Shown here piece by piece: positions 1 through 11,641 of a stretch of DNA of 64,000 bases. Under the pieces are notes generated by a model that did not search any database, was not told where the DNA came from, and was given only the letters and a program-made list of their open reading frames with translations. The position numbers and the translations under genes were made by a program. The number at the start of each line of letters is the position of its first letter. Within the stretch, counting starts at the first letter, position 1. Source of the DNA: Megalobrama amblycephala (taxonomy: Eukaryota > Chordata > Actinopteri > Cypriniformes > Xenocyprididae); assembly GCF_018812025.1 (NCBI RefSeq), contig NC_063045.1, positions 1-64,000 of the forward strand, read 5' to 3'.

Positions 1-1089
1 CAGTGAATCCACAAACTGCAGGTTAGCCTGTCAGAGCAGGAAAGTGTGAGACCTAGCGATGCTCTTGAGCTCAAATCTAACATGTGTAGACCACTCCCTG
101 AGCTTACTCCCGTTATAACATGCAATTCTGACTAGACAGAAATAGAGACTGCTCTACTCCCTATACCCCTCTCACTGAATAGTCTTTATAGTTCTCTTTT
201 TGCCTATCTATAGTTTTCTTTTCTTAACACGTAGATTCATGTGTAACCTTTTTAGTAGTCCTGAAAGAGGATACTATTATTATACTCACTAAAGAAGTTA
301 CTTAGTTGTAACTGTTGAATTATAGTTTACTCAAAATGCCAATGGTCGAAGGATGAGGTGAGGTTTGTGTTTTGTTCCTGCTGTTCCCCTCTTAGTATAC
401 GCCCAGATCAACGACTCCATCTCCAGGGGAGATGTTGTGAACACCAGTCAAGATGGCATTCCAGGGACCAGTTTACGACAGGGCCCCTCTCTAACTGCTG
501 GTGTGTAGGAAGATGTGCCACACCGTGACTGGATCTTTGGTGAATGAACATAAATAAATGTTCAGCAACATCAGATAAGATGTTGGGACAACTACCAGAC
601 ACCTCTTCCAGAGCAGGAAGGGGGACCTTCTGCACCCACCAAAACCAAGGAGAAGACTTCTCATTGGACGACACATTGACTCTAACCACAAAACTCATTC
701 CTAAGGTTAAGGCAAGGACTGCCATAAAAATTCCTTCAGGACTTCCTGGATGGAGCAGCAGTGACTGAAATAAAGAGAGGCCACAGAGATCTATCTAAAT
801 CCATTCATACCTATGTTTGGAAGCCTTAATTTGATCTAAACTGCATCACATCCACTCCACCTTCATGCAAAGCACAGTTTATGTTAATGGTTACTGACTG
901 TTAAAACAACAGGTCATGGGACAGACCTGTTAACAAATAAACAGATGCATGGACGATGATTTAACCATTTCATATCGTGTTTGGTGTCTATCTGTTCCCT
1001 ACGATGCCTTTAATAATTTGAAAGAGGTTTGGTAAAGAAATAATGCATGGGTAAAAGGTTAAAGACACTATTTTAACACTGTACTTTAT
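1..1089. other. Stretch with no recognised gene
   Basis: No coding exon, tandem repeat or terminal repeat was recognised. Short open frames on both strands between 405 and 770 overlap each other and match no family I know. The stretch may include the upstream (U3) part of the long LTR copy that is clear from about 1090, but I could not align it to the second copy of that LTR. Confidence 0.4.
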
Positions 1090-2413
1090 GCTATGCAAAT
1101 AAGTTCCACACTAGGGTGGGCAACACCGGGGCTGCTTCAGATAACAGTAGCCAATCACACTCCAGGATCGGCAAAGTGCCACATTTCAATCTCCTCCTCA
1201 TCAGAAAGGGATAAATATGTCCTCCGGGTAGACACACCCTTGTTCTGCGTTTCCAACTCGATGGGGAAGGAGACATTAACAGACACTCCACGTCCTGAGT
1301 TTCTGACCTGACGAGGAAAGAAACTACAAGACAGTTAAGGTGAAGCTTTTGCGAGCAAAACCTTTTTCATTGCTTCCAGCTGCACTCTAGCTGCAAAAGG
1401 GCCCCAGCGTTGAGGGACTTCATCTGACCCTTACGGACTCCTACAGCAGCGCAGCCCAGTCCACAAAGGACCTCTGCATCGGCAGACATTGCTTGTACCA
1501 CACGGCTCCTCAGCGACGCAGCCAGCCTGCAAAGGAACCTGTGAAGATTCATCTGACCCAGCTGCCCAGTCCATCCTAAAGGACCCTCTTGGCGCAACCG
1601 AAGTTCAGCATCCTCCAGCCCAGTGTGGCACGACTACTGGATCGCAACTCCGTGCCCTCCCACTGCACGCAGCCTGCATCATCAGTGGAAGACGTCCGCG
1701 CCCTCCCACTGCACGCAGCCTGCATCATCAGTGGAAGACGTCCGCGCCCTCCCACTGCACGCAGCCTGCATCATCAGTGGAAGACGTCTCTGCTACCAGA
1801 TTGATCACCTGACTGTGTGGAACGTAAATATAAACTTACCAAACCTCTTTGCTAGAGACCTTGGCATTAGTTTATACATGCAGCATATGTTTTTCTAAAC
1901 TGTTTAGATAACAGTTACTTGAGGTCAGCTTGTTACAAATAATAGGGATATTATTTGTTGAATGATAAATAAGCAATTATTTATCACCATTAGGTGGCTT
2001 CCATAAGAAGCATTCCCATACAATTCTCTTCCATTCTACATTCAGTTCAACAGCATTGCATTTATCCATTCTGTGTTCCCTTCATTTATGTGTTTCTTTG
2101 ATTTAATTCAGTATTCTCCTTTGATTATTATTTTACTATCTTTTAGAAGTGCATATTCATTATTTCATTATTAATCGTTGTGGTATTTACTCTTGCATGT
2201 CTATTGTTAATAAATTTCATTGATTTTTATTATAACTGTGTCTTCCTTGTGTTGATGACCAAAGGCTCTACTAGTTGACCGAACTCTCACAAATCCTTCA
2301 GATAAATCAGTTGACCGACTCCCTCCATTTTATATTAATTCTGAATTATTGAACAGCTCTATTTTGGAGTGTTCTTAAATTGTTAAGATAGTATTTTTAA
2401 CTGGTGCCCCGTA
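1090..2413 (+). mobile_element. ERV-like long LTR, copy 1 (diverged)
   Basis: Several blocks here recur in the same order on the minus strand between 38130 and 36880. They are a block around 1296 containing gagtttctgacctgacgagg, then ccttggcattag near 1858, then an aataaattt/ctgtgtcttccttgtgttgat block at 2205-2265, then aatccttcagat at 2292. Both copies then read TGGTGCCCCG (2403 here). A TATA-like ataaata at 1211 precedes the first block. TGGTGCCCCG resembles a tRNA primer-binding site after an LTR, so this is best read as LTR plus leader of a retrovirus-like or LTR retroelement. The left edge is not defined here. It carries a tandem repeat that the other copy lacks. Confidence 0.6.
1655..1788 (+). 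repeat. 46-bp tandem repeat, about 2.9 copies
   Basis: Three nearly identical 46-bp units start at 1655, 1701 and 1747, each beginning ccctcccactgcacgcagcc. The unit is not a multiple of 3, so the reading frames across it change from copy to copy. It lies inside the ERV-like LTR copy and is local to it. Confidence 0.9.
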
Positions 2414-2650
2414 TTACAAAAGGAGGAAGGGGGTCATCTGATACACTAATAACCACACCTTAAGTGACACATGATCAAAAATCACTACGTCACCAGTGAA
2501 TGGAGTAAAAATCACTACAAGAGCTAACTTGATAGTGAAGAGTTCTCGATTCCAGATGTCGTAGTTTTGCTCCACCGGGGATAGGTTCTTGGAGTAGAAG
2601 ACGCATGGATGGAGTTGAGGTGGATCACCCTGCTTCTGTGACAACACCAC
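2414..2650 (-). pseudogene. Gypsy pol fragment (RNase H region)
   Basis: A 78-codon minus-strand frame reads [20 protein letters not shown] followed by [12 protein letters not shown]. This is the hallmark of the end of reverse transcriptase and start of RNase H in Ty3/Gypsy polyproteins, where catalytic E and D residues sit in the NRELLA and DH contexts. After about residue 50 the frame drifts from the family. There is no flanking RT, integrase or LTR on the same strand, so this is a short dead fragment. Its 3' edge overlaps the TGGTGCCCCG end of the plus-strand LTR-like sequence. Confidence 0.75.
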
Positions 2651-2894
2651 CCCGACTCTGGTGGATGAAGCAGGTCCAGGTGATTAGAGATTCAGGAGAC
2701 TGTGAACGAGTGGGTGGAGCCTGTAGATCTGGTAACGATGTGTTGGTGTTAGTGGGTGCTGGCTGTGACTCCATGACAGTATCAAAGTTATAAATTCCAG
2801 TATCGTGACAACACCACAGCCTATACATTTTCTCCATGAACTAACTCTATAAACATGACTTTGAGCAGACCAAACAATTGCTTCAAACAATAGT
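2651..2894. other. Short stretch without a recognised feature
   Basis: Overlapping open frames occur on both strands, rich in threonine and serine codons on the minus strand. They are probably further degraded Gypsy internal sequence, but I see no motif that proves it. Confidence 0.3.
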
Positions 2895-3013
2895 ATAAAG
2901 CTATTCAAAACATCATTTAATGTAAATGTTGATAATCATAATTAATAATCGCAATTTACAATTTCAAGGGAATAATCGACAATTATGATTTTTGTCATAA
3001 TCGTGCAGCCCTA
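2895..3013. mobile_element. hAT-type terminal remnant
   Basis: The segment ends cataatcgtgcagcccta, the reverse complement of TAGGGCTGCACGATTATG, a common terminal sequence of non-autonomous hAT elements in fish. It is preceded by the usual run of aataatcg/attatgattt subterminal repeats. Only this end is present and no 8-bp duplication could be paired. Confidence 0.55.
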
Positions 3014-3262
3014 ATTCAGAGTTTCCTGGACATTGCAAATGTTTCTGAAATACTGGATTATGCTCTCACAGACCTTTTCTGTTATGGACTCAACATAAGA
3101 TAATTTGTGATGCTCCTCGAAGTTCATTCAGTGACTTTCTGGATTACGTGTTGTGGTTAACACCCTACAGTCGACTGTTGTGCCAGCGATACCACCTCGA
3201 TTATTTTCTTACTAGTGTGAAAGAGACTCAAAATACTCAATTCTGGACATACAATTAAGAGT
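3014..3262. other. Stretch without a recognised feature
   Basis: Unique-looking sequence with no convincing open frame, terminal repeat or tandem repeat. Confidence 0.3.
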
Positions 3263-5436
3263 TATCCCTTATGGAAGGAAAATATATTTCCCTATATATG
3301 AATGATCAATATATTACATGATTTAACAGTATATTTGAAAATATACAAAAAAAAAAAATATTGCGTAAATATAATACAATATATTGAATAATACATAAGG
3401 AATTGATGCTTTTCATATATTGAAAAATATGTGATAATATATTTACTAATAAATCATAATGTATGTAATTTTATATTCAGTAATATACTTCATAATATAT
3501 AGATTTATATGTGATCAGATCTGGTACTGCATGCATAATATATCGCAAATATATTTACTCATGCAGTATAAACATATATATGGTAAAATATATTATGTAA
3601 CACATTTCTTATGTTTTATAATGATTCACATTTTAAATGTTTTATATTTTCAAGTTAGTTAACATATCACACCTGCATGTACTAAAGTTTCTACCAAAGA
3701 GCCTGTCACAGTGCTATAGCGTGCACACACGTTACTGTTTAAATAAAGTTATTATAGTCTTAATGGTGTTCAGCCAATCATAAACCTATCCTCAGGCTCT
3801 ACTTTTCAGCACAATGGTAACCCCAAAAACTCACACATATACAACTTTAAACACTAGCAGATCTCCCCCTATACCAATATTGAGCAAAACACATATAGCA
3901 CTTAATTTTAACATTTACTCTCCTTTAACAGTCAGGAGCAAAGCATGCTGGGAACTAGACGTCTGTTGTAACCACTGATTGTTACTCATTCCATGAATGA
4001 ATGTATATATGTGTGTACAATACATTCACATTTATATGGGAACATGTATGTGTAATATATGTATACAATAAAGGATAAAACTTTATGAATGTAATGCTAT
4101 TTTTGTTTCATTTATAAATATTTTATATGTATCAATATATAGTAGGGGTGTAACGATACGCTCAGCTCACGATACGGTACGTATCCCGATACGGAGTTCA
4201 CGATACGATACGTATCACGATATTTTGAACAAAATGAAACTGAAATTCAAATAAGGTTTATTTAAAAAACATTAACAAATTTGAATAATTTTCCTTGTTG
4301 TACATACAAGATCACATTTTAAGGTTAAATAAAAACCTTCTGTAGCCTATTCAAATTATCAGCTGAATAGGTCTGTCTGTCAAAAAAAAAAGTTAAAATT
4401 AACATGAACTTAGAATTAAGAATCCTACGGGACCATTCACATATCGCTTCTAAAAAACGCGTGGAAGGTGCGGCCGCAACGCTTCTCCTTTCCAAAGCGC
4501 TTGCGCTCCCGTGGCGTCGGTCGTTGCTATGCAACCATGAACCGCGCTCGCCAAGAGGATCAGGAAGTTTCAGCAAAGGATAAATTGATTTCTAGCCCTT
4601 GCATTAGCTTTACTACTAGATATAAAAACACCTTGTACAGCTATGATCAGCTGTTCGGCTGAGATTTTGATATTTTGTTACGGAAAGGCCATAGCTGATC
4701 GGTTGGTTCTTGTCATATGACCTGCGGTGCGCTTGCGGTATTCTGAAAAGTTGAGAATTTTTCATCTCGATGCGTCTGGAAAACACACCACATGCGCGTC
4801 ACGACCGTGTTGCTTCCATTGTGAGCGCGCATGCCGCATGGCTACATTTGAAATAACTGACTTGCACGCGGAAAAGACGCAATATGTGAACGGCCCCACG
4901 GAACTTCTTAAAGCAAAGCATCGCAAGCTTCTTTTGCTTTTCTGTGAGCACAGTTGTTGCTGTGGCACTGCGGTGAAAGAAAGCCACGGCTTTTCTCACG
5001 CGACCAAGCAATAGACTGACGCAAGAAACGTTTAAACCTTCTTGCAAGATTTGATGTGTGTGCGAAACACTTACTGAACTAGAGAGCTAATTGAGACACA
5101 CCCTTAATATGCGGTGACAACACGGCTGCTTTCACTGCTACTTCCGTGTTGCAGAGTAGGTCACGTCGGCAGCTCAACCAATAAGATTAGACTTCCGTCA
5201 TATCGTAAAAGTATCGCCATCACTCTACGATGCATATCGTAACATTTTTGCATCGCGAAATATCGTACTGCGATATATCGTTACACCCCTAATATATAGC
5301 CATACATGGTCAATGCATATATTGCAGAATATTGAAAAATATAAGCACTAGTTTCCCATATATGGAAATGTATTATGTAATATATCGCATTATATTTTGC
5401 AGTATATTCCCATATATTTTTGTTACGTAAGGGATA
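3263..5436. mobile_element. Possible AT-rich DNA element split by a hAT element
   Basis: The left edge reads tatcccttatgg and the right edge, reverse complemented, reads tatcccttacgt. Both are followed inward by A/T-rich sequence with cccatatatg palindromes. With the hAT insertion at 4143-5291 removed, about 1.0 kb of very AT-rich non-coding DNA remains. No target-site duplication could be assigned, so the boundaries and the interpretation as a transposon are weak. Confidence 0.35.
4143..5291. mobile_element. Non-autonomous hAT element with 8-bp TSD
   Basis: The element starts TAGGGGTGTAACGATACG and ends cgatatatcgttacacccCTA, an inverted terminal repeat with many cgatacg/cgata subterminal motifs. 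It is flanked on both sides by the identical 8-bp sequence atatatag (4135-4142 and 5292-5299). An 8-bp duplication plus these ends is typical of hAT. The 1149-bp interior has only short open frames and no transposase, so it would depend on a transposase in trans. The intact TSD argues for a fairly recent insertion. Confidence 0.9.
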
Positions 5437-5821
5437 CACTTTTCTAATCTGTGAAATGTCTTCTTTTATTTGTGTGAACTCAGAGTAAAAACAAAATGTT
5501 GTGCTTTTTGCGAAATAAAGAAAGCGAACATGATGCACGATCTGTCGTCTCTCTCTGAATGAAGTCCAATTTGATACTCCCTCAGAAAATGAACTGTAAC
5601 TTAGTGAATACTAATCACACAAACATGAGACATTTGTCTAAAGAAACATTGAAATGTCTGGTATTAAATCATGTAAGTCAAATCGAAAACTAATATTCTC
5701 TCTTTATGTAATCTGTTTGAAAAGAGAGAGATGTCAGTCGTTCGCGAGTCAGCTTATTATTAGTCTCAGCTTCAGACGTCACGCCCACGGCACACTTAAT
5801 AATTTGTTAGATGCATGCCGG
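5437..5821. other. Stretch without a recognised gene
   Basis: No protein family, tandem repeat or terminal repeat was recognised before the solo LTR that starts at 5822. Confidence 0.3.
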
Positions 5822-6310
5822 TGTCACAGAAACGGTCTCTGTGGCTCCCTCCGATCGCCACCTGAGGGCACCCTCACCGGAGTATTAATCAGTTCATGGA
5901 CTACATTTCCCACACCACGGACCTGGACTGATTACACACCGCCCACACACACACCTGTTACTCATCCCATGGACTATAAATGACTCTCAGTTCCCATCAT
6001 GATTCACGAAGTCTTGTTTTGCCCTGCTGACATTTCTGAGCGTTTTCCCTTGTGTATTTGATCTCTTGTGTATGACCTTGGACTGCCTTGAACCTCTGTA
6101 CTCTGCCTGCCGCCAGCCCTGTGACCACTCTGCCTGGATACTGATTACCCTTGTATTGTTTGCCGCCCGTCCTGACCTACTGCCTGGTACTGTCTCTGAT
6201 TCTGTCTTGTCTACTACACTGCCATTGCTGTTATCTGACCCTTGCCTGTACGACTACGATTTTATAATAAAGCTGCAAATGGATCTCTCTGAGTCTGCCG
6301 CCTCGTTACA
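5822..6310 (+). mobile_element. Solo LTR, Gypsy-like
   Basis: The 489-bp segment begins TGTCACAGAAACGG and ends cctcgttACA, with C/T-rich promoter-like text and a polyadenylation signal (ataataaagctgcaaatgg, about 6264) near the 3' end, the usual plan of fish Gypsy LTRs. The flanks gccgg (5817-5821) and gccag (6311-6315) may be a 5-bp target duplication with one mismatch. No internal coding region follows. Open frames within it are not genes. Confidence 0.7.
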
Positions 6311-7006
6311 GCCAGTCTGTTATTGGTACATTGACTTTCTTTTTCATGGCCCTAAACCTGACGCGGAACAAAATTAACTGTGACTGGTTGTGTTACATGT
6401 CAGTCAAACGTCCTCTTGGGCGGTCCTTGGCCAATGAAAGCTGCTATAGAGTCCAGACCTTCTGCCGTCAGTCTGAAGCTCTAGCTACGCAAGACTTGCT
6501 CATTATCCACTAATGCTCAGTGGAAGAGCGAGACTGGTTTCAATTTCATTTCGAGGAACTTGATCAAGCCAAGGATTGTGAATGGTAAATTGTTTTTATT
6601 TCTAAATTCTTTATTCTAATTGCGGTATTGACTAGTGTCTGTCACTATTTAGCTGCAAAAAGAGTGTATATTCAAATAGAATACCGTTATTTTAAATTGT
6701 ACAAATATTTTACAGTATTGCTGGTGTTTTTTTCTGTATTTTTGATTAAATAAATGCAAGGCTTGATGAGCATGAGAGTTCTTTCAAAACATTTTTAATC
6801 TTTTGTCCAATTGGACTGCATAAGATACTGAGATCACAGACAGGACACAGGAAAGTGTTTTTTTTTTTGTTCTCCAGTGCATATAAACTCCAAATGCCAG
6901 GTAAATGATGTTCAAATATATCTTTGAACAGGATTTATTTCCTGGAATAACTGTGAACTCAAAATCTGTCTTTGACTCTCATTTATATAGTTAACTATAT
7001 TCTAAA
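6311..7006. other. Stretch without a recognised gene
   Basis: No coding similarity, tandem repeat or element end was recognised. Confidence 0.3.
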
Positions 7007-8115
7007 TCAGGGATGGGCAACTTTGATAGTGACGAGGGCCAACATTGTTTTTCCCTATAACCAGGGGGCCAGATTACTAATCCACATTGCACCTTTTACA
7101 CCGTTTTACTCATTTTACTTTTCATTAAGGGAAATCAATGTACAATTAATGTATCTTTTTAAAAAAAAAAAAAAGATTTTATGAACTGTTAAATACAATA
7201 GGGAAACTTTGTTTTCAGTTGACAAGCAATATTACCCCAACAAGCAAATGTAAACATCTCAGTTGCATTGTCAGTAAATTTGCAACAAACAACTGTACAG
7301 AAATCCTATTTTTGATTAAAAGCGTAGAGAACATTTTCAACTCGGCCTCATTAAAAAGTGCTAATTTAAAAAATATTTGTTCCATATGGCATTACCATAA
7401 TCCACATCCACATATTACCATGAAAAATACTATTTAAAAAAATGTATAAAAACATAATTAAGCGCATACATTTCTGTCATTCATTTGGCAAAAATGGGTT
7501 TTGTTGTCTATGCATTTTACCTTTGAAGTAATCTAAGACAAGTGCAACTCTGGCATCACAGGTGTGTCTTTCATATTTCTCGTTAGCCACTTTTTCACCG
7601 TCGAACCAAACGTTTCTCTTTGCTTTACTGTTCCATTCCTTGCCGATATGATCCGAGCCGGCCGGTACAGATATTGTTTCGTTTTCCACTCTGGGTCTGA
7701 TAACTGAGCTCTTCAGTCGTTGCCTTAGTAAAGCCGTGGACACTGCACTTTTTTCATTCCATTGACTTCCATTCAAATACATGCGAATGTGTCAGAACGG
7801 AAATGCAAGCTTGTGCGAAAAAATTCTGCATTTCGCTGCGTTCCAAAGCTCAAGTTTGGTGAACTCTGACCTGCGAATTCGCATCATGTGAAGACATGCG
7901 ACCAGTAGAAGATCGATTCGTCACGGCATGACCTCTTGGCTGAATGAAAATAATTGTCTTTTTGCAGTAAAGTCAAGTAGGTTCTATATTTTTACATTTT
8001 GAGTGTATTACTTCAAGTTATAAAAAAGACGCTGTAGACTGTCACGTCATATCACAACTGTTACAGCATCCAAAGAAACTTTGCACGTTCAAAGTCTAGT
8101 GTGACCGCAGCTTAA
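7007..8115. other. MITE remnants and one unrecognised open frame
   Basis: At 7007 cagggatgggcaactttgat resembles one terminus of a common fish hAT MITE. At 8095-8115 gtctagtgtgaccgcagcttaa resembles a Harbinger-type terminus facing the other way. Neither has a visible partner. A 101-codon minus-strand frame (7782 to 7477) has a plausible start but matches no family I can name. I see no splice or promoter support for it. Confidence 0.35.
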
Positions 8116-8189
8116 CGAAAGAGTTTACACATGATATGCGATGTAAATAGTGACCACATTATGGAGGATAATCAGTTAATTATTTTAAT

Positions 8190-9125
8190 TCAACGCCGTG
8201 GTACAACAAGCACACCCGGGCTCCTAAGAGAGCAGCCAGAAAAATGGAGCGCAGCTGGAAGAAAACAAAACTAGAAGTTTTTCGCATTTCATGGAGAGAG
8301 AGAATGATTGAGTACAAAAAGGCCTTAAAAACTGCTAGATCAGCCTGTTTTTAAAATCTTTTAGAAGAAAATAAAAACAACCCTGGGTATTTATTTGATA
8401 CAGTGGCTAAATTAACAAGAAATAAAGCTTATGTGAACTTCTTTACTTGCAAGATTCACAATATCAGAGAGAAAATTATAACCATGCAACCGTCTACTAC
8501 AGTATTGCGTCAGACAGTGCATTTTAGTGTGGGAGATATCATTAGGAAGCATGGCGTTAGTTTTCATTGTTACGCTGATGATACTCAGCTCTATATTTCT
8601 TCGAGCCCTGACTAAACTTACCAATTCACAAAATTAACGGAATACAAAGGTGATATAAAAAACTGGATGACCAGTAATTTCCTACTACTAAATTTAGAAA
8701 AAACAGAGATTCTAATTTTTGGACCAAAAACTTCTTCACGTAATAACCTAGAATACTGTCTAACACTTGATGGCTGCTCTGTTAAGTCTTCGTCGTCAGC
8801 TAGGAACCTGGATGTGCTCTTTGATACCAATCTTTCATTTGAAGGCCATGTTAGTAGCATCTGTAAAACCGCATTCTTCCATCTTAAAAATATATCTAAA
8901 CTACGACATATGCTCTCAATGAAGAATGCAGAACAGTTAGTTCATGCGTTCATGACCAGCTGATAATACCTAGAATATCAAAATCAACCGCAGGCGGTAG
9001 ATCCTTCTCCTATTTGGCACCTAAACTCTGGAACAATCTTCCTAGCATTGTTCGGGAAGCAGACACACTCTGTCAGTTTAAATCTAGACTAAAAACGCAT
9101 CTCTTTAACCTGGCATACACTTGAC
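8190..9125 (+). mobile_element. L2-type LINE, internally deleted
   Basis: The sequence follows the intact-looking L2 at 24.9-27.7 kb in the same orientation but with pieces missing. Pre-RT sequence at 8190-8520 is joined directly to the [12 protein letters not shown] palm motif region (8563-8610), then the post-RT domain to 8960, then the C-terminal part. It ends in the tail cacttgacttgacttgac. Frameshifts and stops break every part. It encodes no working protein. Confidence 0.85.
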
Positions 9126-9771
9126 TTGACTTGACCTTCTGTCCATCATGCTCCACCCTGCCATTATTAGTTTACTGCAGGACTATTCAATTAGCTTAAT
9201 TTGAGGGCCGGATTATCAAACCGAAAAGTGGAGGGTTGTGGTGACGCATAACACTTTCAATAAATGAGCTAAAATATACCTTAAAAGTATTGTATTTACT
9301 TGGAAATGTGAAACCCAACAGAATACAGATATAAGACCATAAGTATAAACTTAATGATTTACAGATTTGTACAACTATTTGAATTATACAAATATATGAA
9401 TTATACAACCGCATATTTATTGGTAATAATTGTTTTATTTATAATTATCATATTATTATAGGCTTAAATGAAGATATTCTGACAGTGAGACTGACTTGGT
9501 AACCACAGGTAAAACCGTACTGGCTACTCTCTACCACTGTCAAATGATTGACACTTGGCTGTGCAGCGTAGATCAAACTAGTGAATCAACTCAACAACAG
9601 CGCTATTTGTTCTCTTGATATACGGTCTGTTTGTTTTACTGAGCGAGAAACCTCTTCAGATGATTCAGTGACAGAGCGGTCCGAATGAATCAGAATAGTT
9701 TCAGACCATTATGCAAGCATGTTCATTTTAGGAATCGGTACTATAGTTAAAGTTTTTTCACATAGTTGACA
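9126..9771. other. Stretch without a recognised gene
   Basis: Around 9180-9235, caggactattcaattagc with gagggccgg resembles a hAT MITE end. The rest is AT-rich sequence with no supported feature. Confidence 0.3.
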
Positions 9772-10165
9772 CTACATGCTGGTCAAAAGACTTTTGAAAC
9801 AACAGAGCAAAAACTGTAGATAATTGCTGAGCACAGGTTTTTTTTTTTTTTTTTCATCTGTGGCTGTCATATTTATGTTTCTCTTCTCTATACTCTTATG
9901 TGGGATATCAATCATCGTCCTGATTCCCTCCCAGACCTGTTTAGAATTTCCTTGTGACATTTTAGCCTCAATTTTTTGATTAAGGCCTTATCTACTTTAG
10001 TTTGACTTTTGAATTCTCTTTGAATGTCTCTTTTATCTAAGACATCATTATTATAATAAGTTATTTTCTTCCTAATTAATAGTTGTTTAAATTTCTTTGA
10101 TACACATGGTTTGTTATTAGGATATATTTTATATGTTTTTGTGGGTCCCACAAAGTACATTCAAA
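9772..10165 (-). pseudogene. LINE fragment (linker between endonuclease and RT)
   Basis: Two overlapping minus-strand frames read IYPNNKPCVSKKFKQLLIRK and SQGNSKQVWEGIRTMID, the conserved linker found between the endonuclease and RT domains of several fish LINE families. A frameshift separates them. A poly-T/A run near 9839-9854 interrupts the coding sense. Part of the fragment recurs at 46129-46290 next to the same receptor-flank sequence, so it was duplicated with that flank. Confidence 0.65.
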
Positions 10166-10490
10166 ACAACCCTGAAGGCACTTCATACTCTCTTCACACC
10201 AAATCTTTAACAGTCCCTGTTATTTAAAGCCTGAGATCTGTTCAGTTCATCGTCCGGTATCGTCTACGTTACGTGGTTGTGTTTCTCCTCATGATTCTCC
10301 TGTGTATTGTGTGGATTATTAGATTAAAGACTGTTCTTTGAGTTATTTCCTGAGTCGTGCGCTTCACTACAGCCACCGTCGCTGACACTAACAGTGAATG
10401 TTAATCTTCTCTAACTAATTTAACCAGTAATTTATCACATGGTACCAGAACAGACACAACTGAAGCCATAAAAACACATTTAAAACTCAC

Positions 10491-10542
10491 CATCCAGACG
10501 CCACAAACAGAGCAAAACTAACTTGAGGAACATTTTCTTCAT
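10491..10542 (-). pseudogene. Orphan signal-peptide exon, CD2/SLAM-like receptor
   Basis: The 52-nt exon encodes MKKMFLKLVLLCLWRLD plus one base and ends at a GTGAGT donor (10490-10485), exactly as in exon 1 of receptor locus A. The sequence has a basic start and a hydrophobic core, a typical signal peptide. The next minus-strand sequence is a LINE fragment and then unrelated DNA, so no Ig exon is available to splice to within about 10 kb. It is either an exon relic or the first exon of an unrecognised transcript. Confidence 0.7.
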
Positions 10543-10873
10543 CGGTTCACTGAAAAGCCCACGATAGTGACTCTTAAAATGTCTGAAAACCCTCAGATTG
10601 ATCTGAAACACACTGAACTTTGATATTTATCTGGTTGTGTGTGAATCCTCCCCCATCCTCAGTTAGTTTCCACTCACACATCCGTCTCCTTTACCGTCAC
10701 GAAAATCAACGAGATTTTGCTGATCTTACATTTTAATTCTGGGCCTGAATGAAAACTAACAGCAGAAGAGTGAAATATTGGACTAGATATCTGAATCTAC
10801 TGGTGTGTTATTTAGTGCTGTGAGCTGTCAATCATATTTGACCTCTGACCTGTGACTCTGACCTATTTGACTG

Positions 10874-11074
10874 TTGATGGATTCACTTTATTTCAGTGTA
10901 AAGATGTTTAGTGTGGAGTGGAAGATTGTGATCTTCTTATTATCAGGAGAGAAAATGAAGAAATACTTCAGCCACAAACTGCTGACGCACACAGAGACGA
11001 CAAACATCCAGCAGAAGCTGTTTATCCACCGACAGATCAAACCAGACACACTGATGTTTGAACAGATAAAATAA
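10874..11074 (+). other. Conserved 66-codon open frame, copy 1
   Basis: The frame starts MMDSLYFSVKMFSVEWKI and ends FEQIK. It lies divergently upstream of the signal exon. It is present without stops or indels in all three flank copies (also 34368-34568 and 51004-51204). Among the differences I could read, four codons change the amino acid and one is silent, which does not look like protein constraint. I know no family for it. It may be a promoter-proximal exon or simply young duplicated DNA. Confidence 0.3.
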
Positions 11075-11641
11075 AAGAGAAAAACATCACATGGTTCATT
11101 CGACGCAAAAGCCAGTAAATCACATGTATAATGTTTGCCTGTGTTGAGCTCTTACTAGATCCAGGAAGTGTGACGTGTGCGTTATATTTATTTTTGGAAC
11201 AGATCGATCGTAGGCCTTATTTATCTGAGCTTATCCACCTCAGTGTTGAGTATGCGCATGATTTATAAATCAAGGGAACTAAATAGTAAATCGTGCGCAC
11301 AATTTGATTTTTTTCTTGCACGTCATGTGCGGGCATAACATTACGAAAAGACAATCATGTGTATCTGATCTGATATAACTGGAGCACAAGGTTAAGAGAT
11401 GCATTATGTGAATGCTCAGCTAAGGAGATGCGTCTTTAACCTAGATTTAAACTGGGAGAGTGAGTCTGAACCCCGAACATTATCAGGAAGACCACAGTTT
11501 AGGTGGCAAATGAGTTTTGTGAAGAGCTTGAAGGATTGTAGGGCGATAGAAGATCGGTTAAGTACACAGGAGCTAAACCATTTAGAGCCTTATAGGTCAG
11601 TAGCAATACTTTATAATCCATACGGAACTTAATAGGTAACC

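Larger units (their letters stand above)
10166..11340 (-). repeat. Segmental duplication of receptor 5' flank, copy 1
   Basis: This block is nearly identical to 33776-34830, where it forms intron 1, exon 1 and the upstream flank of receptor locus A, and to pieces at 46290-46454, 48481-48830 and 50879-51250. It contains an orphan signal-peptide exon at 10491-10542 and a conserved 66-codon open frame at 10874-11074. Homology with copy 2 runs to about the tttttcttgcacgtcatgtgcggg block at 11310-11335. No receptor Ig exon lies downstream on the minus strand, so copy 1 is an incomplete gene copy. Confidence 0.85.

Noticed and set aside
408..768. Possible small gene on either strand
   Set aside because: Both strands are open over the same bases, no known family matches, and there are no splice or promoter signals.
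1489..1898. Three overlapping plus-strand open frames with repeated Pro/Thr/His peptides
   Set aside because: They are produced by the 46-bp tandem repeat being read in three frames. A 46-bp unit changes frame with every copy, so no protein repeat is selected.
4468..5047. Cysteine-rich open frames as a host gene
   Set aside because: They lie fully inside a non-autonomous hAT element bounded by target duplications, overlap on both strands, and match no transposase.
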